Shown here in pieces: positions 9,481-19,090 of a stretch of DNA of 56,034 nucleotides (positions are counted from its first letter, which is position 1; each line of letters opens with the position of its first letter). The notes beneath the pieces were generated by a model. The model saw only the letters and a list, made by a program, of their open reading frames with translations, had not been told where the DNA came from and searched no databases. Source of the DNA: Clostridium sp. (GTDB lineage: Bacteria > Bacillota > Clostridia > Clostridiales > Clostridiaceae); the NCBI RefSeq assembly GCF_029258205.1, contig NZ_JARHZJ010000100.1, positions 1 through 56,034 of the forward strand, given 5' to 3'. Position numbers and translations under genes: made by a program.

Positions 9481-12400
9481 TTAATCTACTTTAGATTTAT
9501 TATCATCTTTTTTATTTTCAGAATTATTACCTTCTGATTTTTCAACTAGTTTTCCTGAAGAATCTAATTCTGCATTTTCAACCTTACTATTTATATTTGA
9601 ATCCTTTATAGCTTCTAAAGGTGGATTCAATGAATAATCATAAGTAGCTCCATCAAGATTTGTTGGTTTATAATATGGATGATCCTTCTTTAATTGTTCT
9701 CTAAAATAAGTTTCATAGATAGTTCTTGCTATAAATGATCCATAATATCCATGACCACCATCATAAAGAACTGTTGCCACAGCAATCTTAGGATTATCTA
9801 GTGGAGCAAAGGAAATATAAACACCATAATCTGTTCTTCCAAAATCCGATTGGTCGTTTCTGAAAGTAGCAGTACCAGTTTTACCACCTGTCACCATAGG
9901 TAAATTTGACATTATAGACTGTGCTGAACCAGTAGCATTAACTCTTCTCATACCTTCTTTAACAGCATCTAAAGTAGCTTTTGACATATTAACTTTATTT
10001 AAAACTTCTGGTTTAAATTCTTCTACTAAATTTCCTTGAGCATCTGTTATTTTATCAACTAAGTGTGTCTTGTATCTTGTTCCTCCATTTGCTAAGGTTG
10101 CAACATAACTTGCTAGCTGAACAGGAGTAAAGTTACTTATACTCTGTCCTATAGCAGAGTCAGTAAAGTTTCTTGGTGAAACTATTTGGTAAGCAATGTC
10201 TCCTACAACCCAAGCAACTGTTTTTTGAACTGTTAGACTTATTCCTTTATCAACTTTTTCTTCTTCATCCTTAGCTTTTATTCCACTAAAGTTTTTAATA
10301 CTTTCTTGATATGAAGGATCTATATTATATAAAGTTTTAAAATCCTTTTTTAAAGCTTCACTTAAAGCTTTTTCATCAATTGTATTTCCATCACCAAGCT
10401 TATTTAAGGAACTTTCTACATCTTTCTTTATAGCTTCCTTAGCCGCTGCTAACTCTTTGGAATCTCTATCATTAACCCCTATATTTACCTGCGGAAAATC
10501 TGGAGAAGAAGAATTGACAAAGGTTCCTTTCTCAAGCGAATCAACTAAAGTAAATCTCATAAGTGCTATTGTTTGGTTTTTAAATGACTTAAAATTATAA
10601 ACCTGACCAAAATTTTCAGATATTTCAATTCCTGTTGAAGCCTTTTTATCTGAATTTGGATCTACTCCTAATCCAAATTGCCATGCATATTTTGCAATAG
10701 AATCTAAAGCTTCTGTACTACTCTTCTTGTATCTCCCATCTCCATATGGATCTCCACCATTTTTATAATACATCTTTACAGCAGAATCAAAATAATATGA
10801 ATTTGATGAATGCTGCAATGCAGTATATAAATCTGGATTTCCTATATAGTTTTTATCTCTTGGCCAGTTTGCAGGATTTTTACCAAATATCTCTGGATAT
10901 GTCTGTCCAAAGTTTTGCCCATTAGCATAAACTGTTGAACTTGGAGTTATAACGCCCTCTTCTAATGCAGCAACACTAGTAACAGGTTTAAAAGTAGATC
11001 CTGGTGGAATCATACCTAAAGTAGCATAATTATAAAATCTTTTTGGATAAAGATCATATAAATCTTCTCTTAATCCAGTTTTTGAATTTTTAGGGAAAAG
11101 ATCATCTACTGTCTTATTTAAAGCATTTCTCGCTATAAACTGCTGTGCAAAAGCTTCATAGTCTGGTTGGAAATATTCCTTTGCCACTGCTGGATCTAAT
11201 TCTCCTTTAGAAAATTCATTTGGATTAAACCCTGGATAACTTACTAACGCTAAAACCTTTCCTGTATCTACTTCTATAGCAACAGCTGCTCCTCTTGTTG
11301 CATTTTTAGTATTTACGTTATAGTCCCTTGTATTTCTTGTTTGAAGAAAATCTAAAATATACTTCATTGAAGTTTCTGCTGAATATTGAATATCCTTATC
11401 TACAGTTAAATGTACATTATTTCCTGGATGAGATTCTAAATCATAAAGTTCCTCTTTTTTTCTACCAGAAGAGTTTACCTTAACTGTAGTTCCTCCCTTA
11501 ACACCTTTTAGTTCATTTTCAAAGGCTGCTTCTATACCAGCTTTTCCTATTAAATCAGTAGAAACATCATATCCTCTTGCTTCATACTTAGACTTTTGAT
11601 CTCCATTTATAGAAGCTACATATCCTAAGAATGAAGAACCTAACTCATTATAAGGATAATATCTCATAGGCTCTATACTTACATCTATTCCTGGTAAATC
11701 ATTAAGTCTTTGATAGAATATAAATGCAGTTTCTTTGTTTATATCCTTAGCTATTGTAACTGGCTTATATCCTGAGAAACTTTGCATTTTTATAGCATTT
11801 TTAACAAGCATATATCCTCTTATATCTTGAAGAGAATATTTCTTTAACAATATATCTGTTATCTCTTTTGGTTCCATCTTTTTATATGCTGTAATTTCAT
11901 CCTCTGTAGGATTTAATACGTAATATAACTGATATTCTTTTACTAAGAAATTAAAAGCCTCATCTGGAGTAACCTTTACAAGTTCTTGATCTATTTGATC
12001 TTCTTCCTCAGCAGTTAAATCTCCCTCTTTATTCTTAAAAATAATATTTTTAACTTTATCTCCCATTCCTATATCTTTTAAAAATCTTAGTTTTTCAGTT
12101 TCGCCTGAAACATCAAAATAAAGTTCTCCATTTTCATTAATTCTAAGCTTAAAATTATCTAATATACTTTGATTATTTTCTTTTAAAATAGAATAAACTT
12201 TATCTATAGTAGTATAAAAGTTTTTCTTAGATTCATCTGTTTCAGTAAATGTTAATGTGTATGTTTGTCTATTAGTAGCTAAAATGTCCCCATTTGAATC
12301 ATAAATTTTACCTCTTGGAGCCTGTTCTGATAGAAATCTCATAGATCTAGTATCAGCTCTTTGTTTAAATTCTTCATAATTAAATACTTGAAGATAAACT

Positions 12401-12495
12401 AATCTTGCTACTATAGATACAAATACTATTATCATTATTCCTATGAGAATTTTATATCTATCTATAGGCGTTTTTCCATTTATTGAACTTCTCAT
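9481..12495 (-). CDS. mrdA: Penicillin-binding protein 2 (class B transpeptidase)
   Basis: The 1004-residue class B PBP cross-links peptidoglycan for cell elongation together with RodA. After a single N-terminal membrane anchor (about residues 16-36) comes the dimerisation region with RGKIYDSNGDILATN. The active-site motifs are STFK near 500, SSN near 563 and KTGTATF near 871. It is long for the family (E. coli PBP2 has about 630). Part of the excess is a lysine/glutamate-rich insert between SSN and KTG (about 650-755) and a charged C-terminal tail (NNSENKKDDNKSK). Such long forms occur in clostridia. It follows mreD by 8 bases. Confidence 0.93.
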   Translation of the reverse strand: MRSSINGKTPIDRYKILIGIMIIVFVSIVARLVYLQVFNYEEFKQRADTRSMRFLSEQAPRGKIYDSNGDILATNRQTYTLTFTETDESKKNFYTTIDKVYSILKENNQSILDNFKLRINENGELYFDVSGETEKLRFLKDIGMGDKVKNIIFKNKEGDLTAEEEDQIDQELVKVTPDEAFNFLVKEYQLYYVLNPTEDEITAYKKMEPKEITDILLKKYSLQDIRGYMLVKNAIKMQSFSGYKPVTIAKDINKETAFIFYQRLNDLPGIDVSIEPMRYYPYNELGSSFLGYVASINGDQKSKYEARGYDVSTDLIGKAGIEAAFENELKGVKGGTTVKVNSSGRKKEELYDLESHPGNNVHLTVDKDIQYSAETSMKYILDFLQTRNTRDYNVNTKNATRGAAVAIEVDTGKVLALVSYPGFNPNEFSKGELDPAVAKEYFQPDYEAFAQQFIARNALNKTVDDLFPKNSKTGLREDLYDLYPKRFYNYATLGMIPPGSTFKPVTSVAALEEGVITPSSTVYANGQNFGQTYPEIFGKNPANWPRDKNYIGNPDLYTALQHSSNSYYFDSAVKMYYKNGGDPYGDGRYKKSSTEALDSIAKYAWQFGLGVDPNSDKKASTGIEISENFGQVYNFKSFKNQTIALMRFTLVDSLEKGTFVNSSSPDFPQVNIGVNDRDSKELAAAKEAIKKDVESSLNKLGDGNTIDEKALSEALKKDFKTLYNIDPSYQESIKNFSGIKAKDEEEKVDKGISLTVQKTVAWVVGDIAYQIVSPRNFTDSAIGQSISNFTPVQLASYVATLANGGTRYKTHLVDKITDAQGNLVEEFKPEVLNKVNMSKATLDAVKEGMRRVNATGSAQSIMSNLPMVTGGKTGTATFRNDQSDFGRTDYGVYISFAPLDNPKIAVATVLYDGGHGYYGSFIARTIYETYFREQLKKDHPYYKPTNLDGATYDYSLNPPLEAIKDSNINSKVENAELDSSGKLVEKSEGNNSENKKDDNKSKVD

Positions 12496-12503
12496 GTAAC
12501 CAC

Positions 12504-13001
12504 CTATTTTTCACTTATTTTCCATTCTCTCTTCATAAGATTTCTGTTGCATAATTTATAAACCCAATTATACATAAAGAATCCTACAACTACGTTATAA
12601 AGCACCATAATCCAAAAGCTTAATAAGTTTATTCTTATATTCACTAATCTTAATATAAATGCCACTACAAAAAACTTTATTATGGTAAGCAAACCTACTG
12701 ATAGTACTGGAATTGTTTTTTTATGCTTAAATACGCTCTCACCAATATACGCAGCTATTAAGCACACTAACATATTTACTAACATATTTACCCCAAAGAC
12801 ATTTACAAAATAAACATCTTGAAGGAAACCTGATAAAACTCCTATAAATACCGCTTCCCAATACCCACTCATAAGAGCATATAGTACAGCAAAGGTGAAT
12901 AATAAACTAGGATAAACACCTTTTATAGAGAAAAAAGGTACCAGAGTATTATCTACTATAAATAGTAAAAGACATATTAATATTAGTATTAATCTTTTCA
13001 C
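12504..13001 (-). CDS. mreD: Rod-shape determining membrane protein MreD
   Basis: This 165-residue, highly hydrophobic protein with about five membrane segments has the usual length of MreD. It contains the family pattern FTVLYALMSGYWEAVFIGVL-like stretch (here FAVLYALMSGYWEAVFIG) and GFLQDVYF. MreD is part of the elongasome that links MreB filaments, MreC and the PBP2/RodA synthase. Sequence alone is weakly conserved in this family; the place between mreC and mrdA makes the call firm. Confidence 0.9.
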   Translation of the reverse strand: MKRLILILICLLLFIVDNTLVPFFSIKGVYPSLLFTFAVLYALMSGYWEAVFIGVLSGFLQDVYFVNVFGVNMLVNMLVCLIAAYIGESVFKHKKTIPVLSVGLLTIIKFFVVAFILRLVNIRINLLSFWIMVLYNVVVGFFMYNWVYKLCNRNLMKREWKISEK

Positions 13002-13016
13002 TTTACTCCCTCTTTT

Positions 13017-13868
13017 CTAATACTTAACTATATCATCTCTCTCTGATGGTGGTACAACTACAAATAATTCTTGTAAATTATTGAAGTCAACATATGTTTT
13101 TAGTATCGCAGTTTTCATAACTTTAACATCATCTGATTGCACTGATGTTACTTCACCAATTCTTATTCCTTTAGGATAATATCCTCCAAGACCTGAAGTA
13201 ACTACCGTTTCACCTTCTTTTATTGTAGAATTCATAGGTAAATTAGTTATTTCTGCTTGCATATCACTGCCATTTCTATATCCTTTAACTATTCCGTCTC
13301 CTGAATTACTATCTCCTTCAATAGTAGCTGCAACAGCTACATTTTCATTTAATAAAGTCTGTATTTTTGACCATTTAGAATGAACTTCTGTTACCACTCC
13401 CACTAGTCCTTCTGGAGAAATTACTACGTAATCTTTTTTAATACCTTCACTTGATCCTTTATCAATAGTATAGCCTTCTACAAAACTACTTCCACTTTTT
13501 CCTATTATATTTGTACCAATATATTTATATTGATTATTTTCCTTAGAAAAATCAACTATTCCTCTTAAAACATCATTTTGACGTTTTAACTCATTGTACT
13601 CAACTAATTTATTCTCTAACTCTAAATTTTTCTTTTTTAAATCATTATTTTCATTCTTAATATCTGAAAAGTTATAGAAGAAATCAAAGACATCATGAAC
13701 TTTATCACTTATTGTGTATACTACTTTCTGCACAGGGTTTAAAACAGTACCAACTCCACCTGAAATTGGGTTTTTAGAATCACTCTTAACAGTAAATATA
13801 ATTATTCCTAAAAAGGCAACTGACAGTACTATAACAGTTACTGCCAGTTTATTCTTGAAAAATTTCAT
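13017..13868 (-). CDS. mreC: Rod-shape determining protein MreC
   Basis: The 283-residue bitopic protein has an N-terminal membrane segment (about 9-26), a coiled coil (about 68-105, NENNDLKKKNLELENKLVEY) and a beta-rich extracytoplasmic domain with TSGLGGYYPKGIRIGEV, a conserved MreC motif. MreC binds PBP2 and activates cell-wall synthesis. It begins 3 bases after mreB and ends 15 before mreD, so the three genes form one transcription unit. Confidence 0.95.
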   Translation of the reverse strand: MKFFKNKLAVTVIVLSVAFLGIIIFTVKSDSKNPISGGVGTVLNPVQKVVYTISDKVHDVFDFFYNFSDIKNENNDLKKKNLELENKLVEYNELKRQNDVLRGIVDFSKENNQYKYIGTNIIGKSGSSFVEGYTIDKGSSEGIKKDYVVISPEGLVGVVTEVHSKWSKIQTLLNENVAVAATIEGDSNSGDGIVKGYRNGSDMQAEITNLPMNSTIKEGETVVTSGLGGYYPKGIRIGEVTSVQSDDVKVMKTAILKTYVDFNNLQELFVVVPPSERDDIVKY

Positions 13869-13871
13869 ATT

Positions 13872-14915
<1,044 letters not shown>

Positions 14916-14919
14916 CTAA

Positions 14920-15603
14920 TCACAATATGTCTTTTTCTTTAAGACTTATGAATCTGTTATCTCCTATTATTAAATGATCTAAAAGCTCAATACCCATCAT
15001 TTTTCCACATTCTTTTAGTCTTGTTGTTATGTTTATATCATCTTTACTAGGTGTTGGATCTCCCGAAGGATGATTGTGACATATAATTATAGATGCTGCA
15101 CTATCCTTAACAGCCTCTCTAAATATCTCTCTTGGGTGTACTAAAGAAGAATTTAGCCCACCTTTAAAAATTTCTTTTTTAGATATTACTTTATTTTTAG
15201 TATCAAGAGTTATTAGGAGCAATACCTCCTGCCGTAGCATTCTAAGTTCGTCTAAAACTAATTCTGCTACATCTGATGGCTTTGAAATCTTAACCTGTAT
15301 TAACTCAGAAACCTTAAATCTCTTATATAATTCACACATTGCCAAGATTTGAGTTGCCTTAGCTTCCTTAACACCTTTAACTTCCATAAGCTCCTTTGCC
15401 GAAGCTTTGAAAAGTCCATTCAATCCACCAACACTATGTATTATTCTATAAGACAATTCAACTACGTTTAAATCCTTATTTCCAGTTCTAAGAATTATGG
15501 CCAAAAGTTCCTCATTAGATAAAAACTGTGCTCCATAAAAAAGAAGTTTTTCTCTTGGTCTCTCACCAGATGGAATTTCATTAATTCTTATATTTTTAGA
15601 CAT
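14920..15603 (-). CDS. radC: RadC family JAB-domain protein
   Basis: The 227-residue protein carries an N-terminal UPF0758 helix-hairpin-helix region ([20 protein letters not shown]) and a C-terminal JAB/MPN metal-binding core with the motif [14 protein letters not shown] (H-x-H-x10-D). RadC was once linked to DNA repair but its role is unsettled. In Firmicutes it is often placed between maf and mreB, as here. The ATG has an AAGGAG site. Confidence 0.93.
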   Translation of the reverse strand: MSKNIRINEIPSGERPREKLLFYGAQFLSNEELLAIILRTGNKDLNVVELSYRIIHSVGGLNGLFKASAKELMEVKGVKEAKATQILAMCELYKRFKVSELIQVKISKPSDVAELVLDELRMLRQEVLLLITLDTKNKVISKKEIFKGGLNSSLVHPREIFREAVKDSAASIIICHNHPSGDPTPSKDDINITTRLKECGKMMGIELLDHLIIGDNRFISLKEKDIL

Positions 15604-15649
15604 ATTGTAGCTCCTTATTTAGAAATTAACATGCCCATTGAAAGTGATT

Positions 15650-16228
15650 TTAAAGTATTGTTATGTCATAATTTTCTAATGCTTTATATAGTTTATTCAA
15701 GGGCAATCCCATGACATTGTAATAACATCCCTTTATTCCTTCTACAAAAGCACCACCTAAACCTTGAATTCCATAAGCTCCTGCTTTATCCATAGGCTCA
15801 CCAGAATTTATGTAATTTCTTATTTGTCTAGGATTTAATTCTGAAAATCTTACTTCTGTACAGTCACAATCAGTCATTACAGTGTCATTCACAGTATTTA
15901 TTAAACAAATACCTGAATATACCTTATGAGTATTACCACTTAATGAAGATAACATACTAAAAGCATCCTCTTCATTTTTAGGTTTTTCTAAAACTTTTCC
16001 ATCTAGAAAAACAACTGTATCCGCAGCAATAACTATAGATGGTTCATTAAGTTTTTTTGAAACCTCTATAGCTTTATTTCTAGACAAATCTTTAACATAC
16101 TTTTCAATATCTCCTTGAAACTCTATAGTTTTTTCATCAAAATTTGACTCAACCACTTCAAATTCTTTAACTATTTTTTCAAGAATCTCAACTCTTCTTG
16201 GAGATTTTGATGCTAAAATAACCTTCAT
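15650..16228 (-). CDS. maf: Maf family nucleoside triphosphate pyrophosphatase
   Basis: The 192-residue Maf protein hydrolyses non-canonical or modified nucleoside triphosphates and is associated with control of septation. The substrate-binding start LASKSPRRVEIL (family SxSPRR motif) and the later VIAADTVVFLDGKVLEKPK and AGAYGIQGLGG motifs are all present. Most bacterial dTTP/UTP-specific members (YhdE-type) share these. It is the first gene of the maf-radC-mreBCD-mrdA run. The ATG has an AAGGTGG site. Confidence 0.92.
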   Translation of the reverse strand: MKVILASKSPRRVEILEKIVKEFEVVESNFDEKTIEFQGDIEKYVKDLSRNKAIEVSKKLNEPSIVIAADTVVFLDGKVLEKPKNEEDAFSMLSSLSGNTHKVYSGICLINTVNDTVMTDCDCTEVRFSELNPRQIRNYINSGEPMDKAGAYGIQGLGGAFVEGIKGCYYNVMGLPLNKLYKALENYDITIL

Positions 16229-16374
16229 TTTTCCACCTTACCTTATATCTAAAAAACTTTTAAATAATCTTATTTTTCCTTAAATAAGGTCTTGTATTCT
16301 TTATCTTATATAGTTTATCATTTATTATTTTTATAAACAAGTATAAATGTACGTGTATAGCAAATTATAAAGAA

Positions 16375-16406
16375 AAAATGAAAGAGAATTTAACTCTTTC
16401 ATTTTT
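16375..16406 (-). terminator. Intrinsic terminator after the SPOR gene
   Basis: AATGAAAGAG and CTCTTTCATT pair around AATTTAA and are followed by A/T-rich DNA. It ends transcription of the SPOR-domain gene about 45 bases after its stop. Confidence 0.7.
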
Positions 16407-16452
16407 ATTATAATTTAAAAATATATTACTATAAATTAAAAATAAATTACAA

Positions 16453-17253
16453 TTATTTGTTTACTTTAAAATTATTTAAAGTATTAAATACTATTTGGTA
16501 ACTTTCCTCTATATTTTTTTTAGTTATTTCATCAGGAATTTTATTTATACCATCTTTTAATTCTTTAAATGCTTTAAAATATTCAGAATCACTATGTTCT
16601 TCTAATCCATTAACCCACTCTTTAAACTGTGTTGTCTTAACCCCCTTAACAGAATCCTCTTTTAATTTATTTATTATGTTTACATATCCATTTGTTATTT
16701 CTATAATCTCATTGCTACACACATCAGTTTTTGGAATAATAAACCGTCCTTTTGTGTTACTAACACCTTTTTCGTTTAACTCATTAGAAAGTTTAGTAGC
16801 TTCTTCTTCATTCCCAATATGAACTATTACTCTATAATTTTCTGCTTCACTTAATGATACTGCAATATAATCATCTTCTAACTGAGCTTTTACATTATTT
16901 GCATTCTCTTTATTTGAGTAAAAACCACACTGAACCATTACATACTCTTGTCCTCCTACACTTTCAGCCATTACTTTATTAGCTTTTGGTTTTTCATCAT
17001 CTTTTGCTACTTTATTATTTTCTTTATTATTCTCACTTGTATCTTTATTTTCTACAGAAGTTGCTTCTATTTTTTCCTTTTCTGCTGTTTTCTTTCCCTC
17101 AGGCCATATAAACTTAGACATTGCAGTTGATATTACAAGTGCTACAACAATTACTCCAATAAAAAGTAATATAAAACTTTTACCATCATTATTATTATTG
17201 TTATGTCCATTAGTCCTTTTTTTATTCTTTACATCAATTCTAGTGTACTTCAC
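16453..17253 (-). CDS. SPOR-domain single-pass membrane protein
   Basis: The 266-residue protein has a short basic, asparagine-rich N-terminus, one membrane segment (about 27-47, FILLFIGVIVVALVISTAM), a lysine/glutamate-rich linker (50-100) and a SPOR-like repeat (about 103-180, YVMVQCGFYSNKENANNVKA). SPOR domains bind denuded glycan at septa or spore walls. The C-terminal 85 residues are helical and unassigned. The start is a GTG with GGGGGAAGG before it. Two matching palindromes flank a promoter upstream, so it is likely repressor-controlled. The exact role is unknown. Confidence 0.75.
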   Translation of the reverse strand: MKYTRIDVKNKKRTNGHNNNNNDGKSFILLFIGVIVVALVISTAMSKFIWPEGKKTAEKEKIEATSVENKDTSENNKENNKVAKDDEKPKANKVMAESVGGQEYVMVQCGFYSNKENANNVKAQLEDDYIAVSLSEAENYRVIVHIGNEEEATKLSNELNEKGVSNTKGRFIIPKTDVCSNEIIEITNGYVNIINKLKEDSVKGVKTTQFKEWVNGLEEHSDSEYFKAFKELKDGINKIPDEITKKNIEESYQIVFNTLNNFKVNK

Positions 17254-17290
17254 CCTTCCCCCAACCTTTCTTTCAATTTAACTTTATTTA

Positions 17291-17347
17291 TTTTACAAAT
17301 TATGTAAAACTACTTCTTTATATAGTTATTTTACATAATATGTAAAA
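17291..17347 (-). promoter_or_regulatory. Promoter with two matching palindromic operators
   Basis: A perfect 19-base palindrome TTTTACATATTATGTAAAA (17329-17347) and a near copy TTTTACATAATTTGTAAAA (17291-17309) are centred 38 bases apart. The first contains a -35-like TTTACA (17341-17346); a -10-like TATAAA lies 18 bases on (17317-17322). The second copy then falls at the start of transcription. This is the layout of a repressor-controlled promoter for the SPOR gene. The regulator is not identified. Confidence 0.55.
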
Positions 17348-17400
17348 TTCCTTCTTTTAATTTTATTTTTCTTAAATTTTACATTTTAATAATAAATAAA

Positions 17401-17470
17401 AAGCTTTATTGAAAGTTACTTTTAGAATTTAAATTAATAAATTCTATAAAGCTTACTTTCAATAAAGCTT
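17401..17470 (-). terminator. Long hairpin terminator after pepD
   Basis: The outer arms, 16 bases beginning AAGCTTTATTGAAAGT, pair perfectly with the closing arm, and an inner AGAATTTA pairs with TAAATTCT. On the minus strand it is followed by TTTTTATTTATT. It is unusually long for a simple terminator. Confidence 0.65.
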
Positions 17471-17508
17471 ACTACTCAATATAATATATTATCTAAATTT
17501 ATTTTTAA

Positions 17509-18960
17509 TTATTTTATAGACTTTAATATTTCAACTAAGAAATCCCAAACATTTTTTACTGAAGATATGCTAACATGCTCATTTGGAGTATGAACATCAT
17601 ACATATTAGGACCAAATGAAATCATATCTAATCCTTCTATTTTCTCTCCTAATAATCCACATTCTAATCCAGCATGTATAGCTATTATTTCAGGATCTTT
17701 TCCTGTCATATTTTTATATACCTTGCTACAAAGTTCTCTTATTTTTGAATCAGGATTGTATTGCCAAGCTGGATATGGTGCTTGTATTTCAAATTCTCCA
17801 CCTAATACTTCTGCAATGTCAGCTATTTCATCTAAAAGTTTAATTTTTAAAGTTTCAACTGAACTTCTTGTTGAACTAGCAAAAATAATTTTATCTGCTT
17901 CTGTAATAACAACACCTAGGTTTGTTGAACTTTGAACTAATCCTTTCATTTCTATACTATAAGTATCAACTCCATCAGGAATTAAGTTCATTATTTTTAT
18001 TGCCTTAAATGTAGTATCTTTAGAAAATACTTTATGACTTTCTTCTTTTTTAACTAAAGTTAAATTAACTCCATTATCGTTAACATGGTATTCGTCTTTT
18101 AATATTGAATCCCATTTTTTAATTAATTCTTCTAATTTTTTAACATCATCTTTTTTAACAGCTAGTAAAGTATCACATTCTCTTGGAATAGCATTTACCT
18201 TAGATCCACCATTAATTGATATTAATCTAATATCACAGTTAGCATTAATATCATTTAACACTCTTCCCATTAACTTATTAGAGTTTCCTCTTTGTTTATC
18301 TATTTCCATTCCAGAGTGACCACCTTTTAGTCCTCTTAACATGATTTCATAAACTTCAAAATCTTTTTCCATTTCTTCAAAGTTTATTGGTAAAGTAACA
18401 TCACTTCTTGCTCCACCTGCACAGCTTACTAAAAGTTTTCCTTCTTCCTCTGAATCTATGTTTAAAAGATATTTACCTTTTAATAAAGTTCCATCTAAAG
18501 CAATTGCTCCACCCATTCCAACTTCTTCATCAGTTGTAACTAAAAGTTCTATAGCAGGATGTTCTATATCATTTGAAGCTAAAACAGCCATTCCATAAGC
18601 TACTGCTATACCATTATCTGCTCCTAATGTAGTTCCTGTAGCATATATATAATCTCCATCTACTCTAATTTCAATAGGATCTTTTTCAAAATCATGTATA
18701 GTATCTTTATTTTTTTCACATACCATATCCATATGACCTTGTATTATTACTCCTGGTGCATTTTCATAACCTGGAGTTGCAGGTTTTCTTATTATTACAT
18801 TTAATGATTCATCTTGTATTGTTTCAAGACCTAAACTTTTTCCAAAGTTGACTAGGAAATCACTTATTGCCTTTTCATTACCTGATCCTCTTGGAATTTG
18901 TGATATTTCCTCAAAATATTTTAAAACGATTTGTGGTTCTAAACCTTTTAATACATTCAT
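17509..18960 (-). CDS. pepD: Aminoacyl-histidine dipeptidase PepD (M20 family)
   Basis: The 483-residue cytosolic metallopeptidase hydrolyses Xaa-His and other dipeptides. Zinc-ligand motifs include GHMDMVCEK (about 76), TTLGADNGIAVAYGMA (about 110) with the bridging aspartate, and DEEVGMGGA (about 145), where the first glutamate is the catalytic base. The final histidine ligand lies in DVHTPNEHVSI near the C-terminus. The length is that of full PepD with the lid domain. It is monocistronic, divergent from pyk, with its own terminator. The ATG follows an AAGGGATGGG-type site. Confidence 0.93.
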   Translation of the reverse strand: MNVLKGLEPQIVLKYFEEISQIPRGSGNEKAISDFLVNFGKSLGLETIQDESLNVIIRKPATPGYENAPGVIIQGHMDMVCEKNKDTIHDFEKDPIEIRVDGDYIYATGTTLGADNGIAVAYGMAVLASNDIEHPAIELLVTTDEEVGMGGAIALDGTLLKGKYLLNIDSEEEGKLLVSCAGGARSDVTLPINFEEMEKDFEVYEIMLRGLKGGHSGMEIDKQRGNSNKLMGRVLNDINANCDIRLISINGGSKVNAIPRECDTLLAVKKDDVKKLEELIKKWDSILKDEYHVNDNGVNLTLVKKEESHKVFSKDTTFKAIKIMNLIPDGVDTYSIEMKGLVQSSTNLGVVITEADKIIFASSTRSSVETLKIKLLDEIADIAEVLGGEFEIQAPYPAWQYNPDSKIRELCSKVYKNMTGKDPEIIAIHAGLECGLLGEKIEGLDMISFGPNMYDVHTPNEHVSISSVKNVWDFLVEILKSIK

Positions 18961-19090
18961 TTTTACCCATCCCTTCCTATTATTGTGGTAAAATATAATT
19001 AATTTAATAATTTATTCTATTATATCAAATATATCAAACTTTTAAAGCAATCACTAGACTATTTTAGTTTTAAAAAACGAGGTGGTTTTT

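Noticed and set aside
16948..17130. A hydrophobic, Phe/Tyr-rich plus-strand frame inside the SPOR gene.
   Set aside because: It is the complement of lysine/glutamate-rich coding sequence; no independent support.
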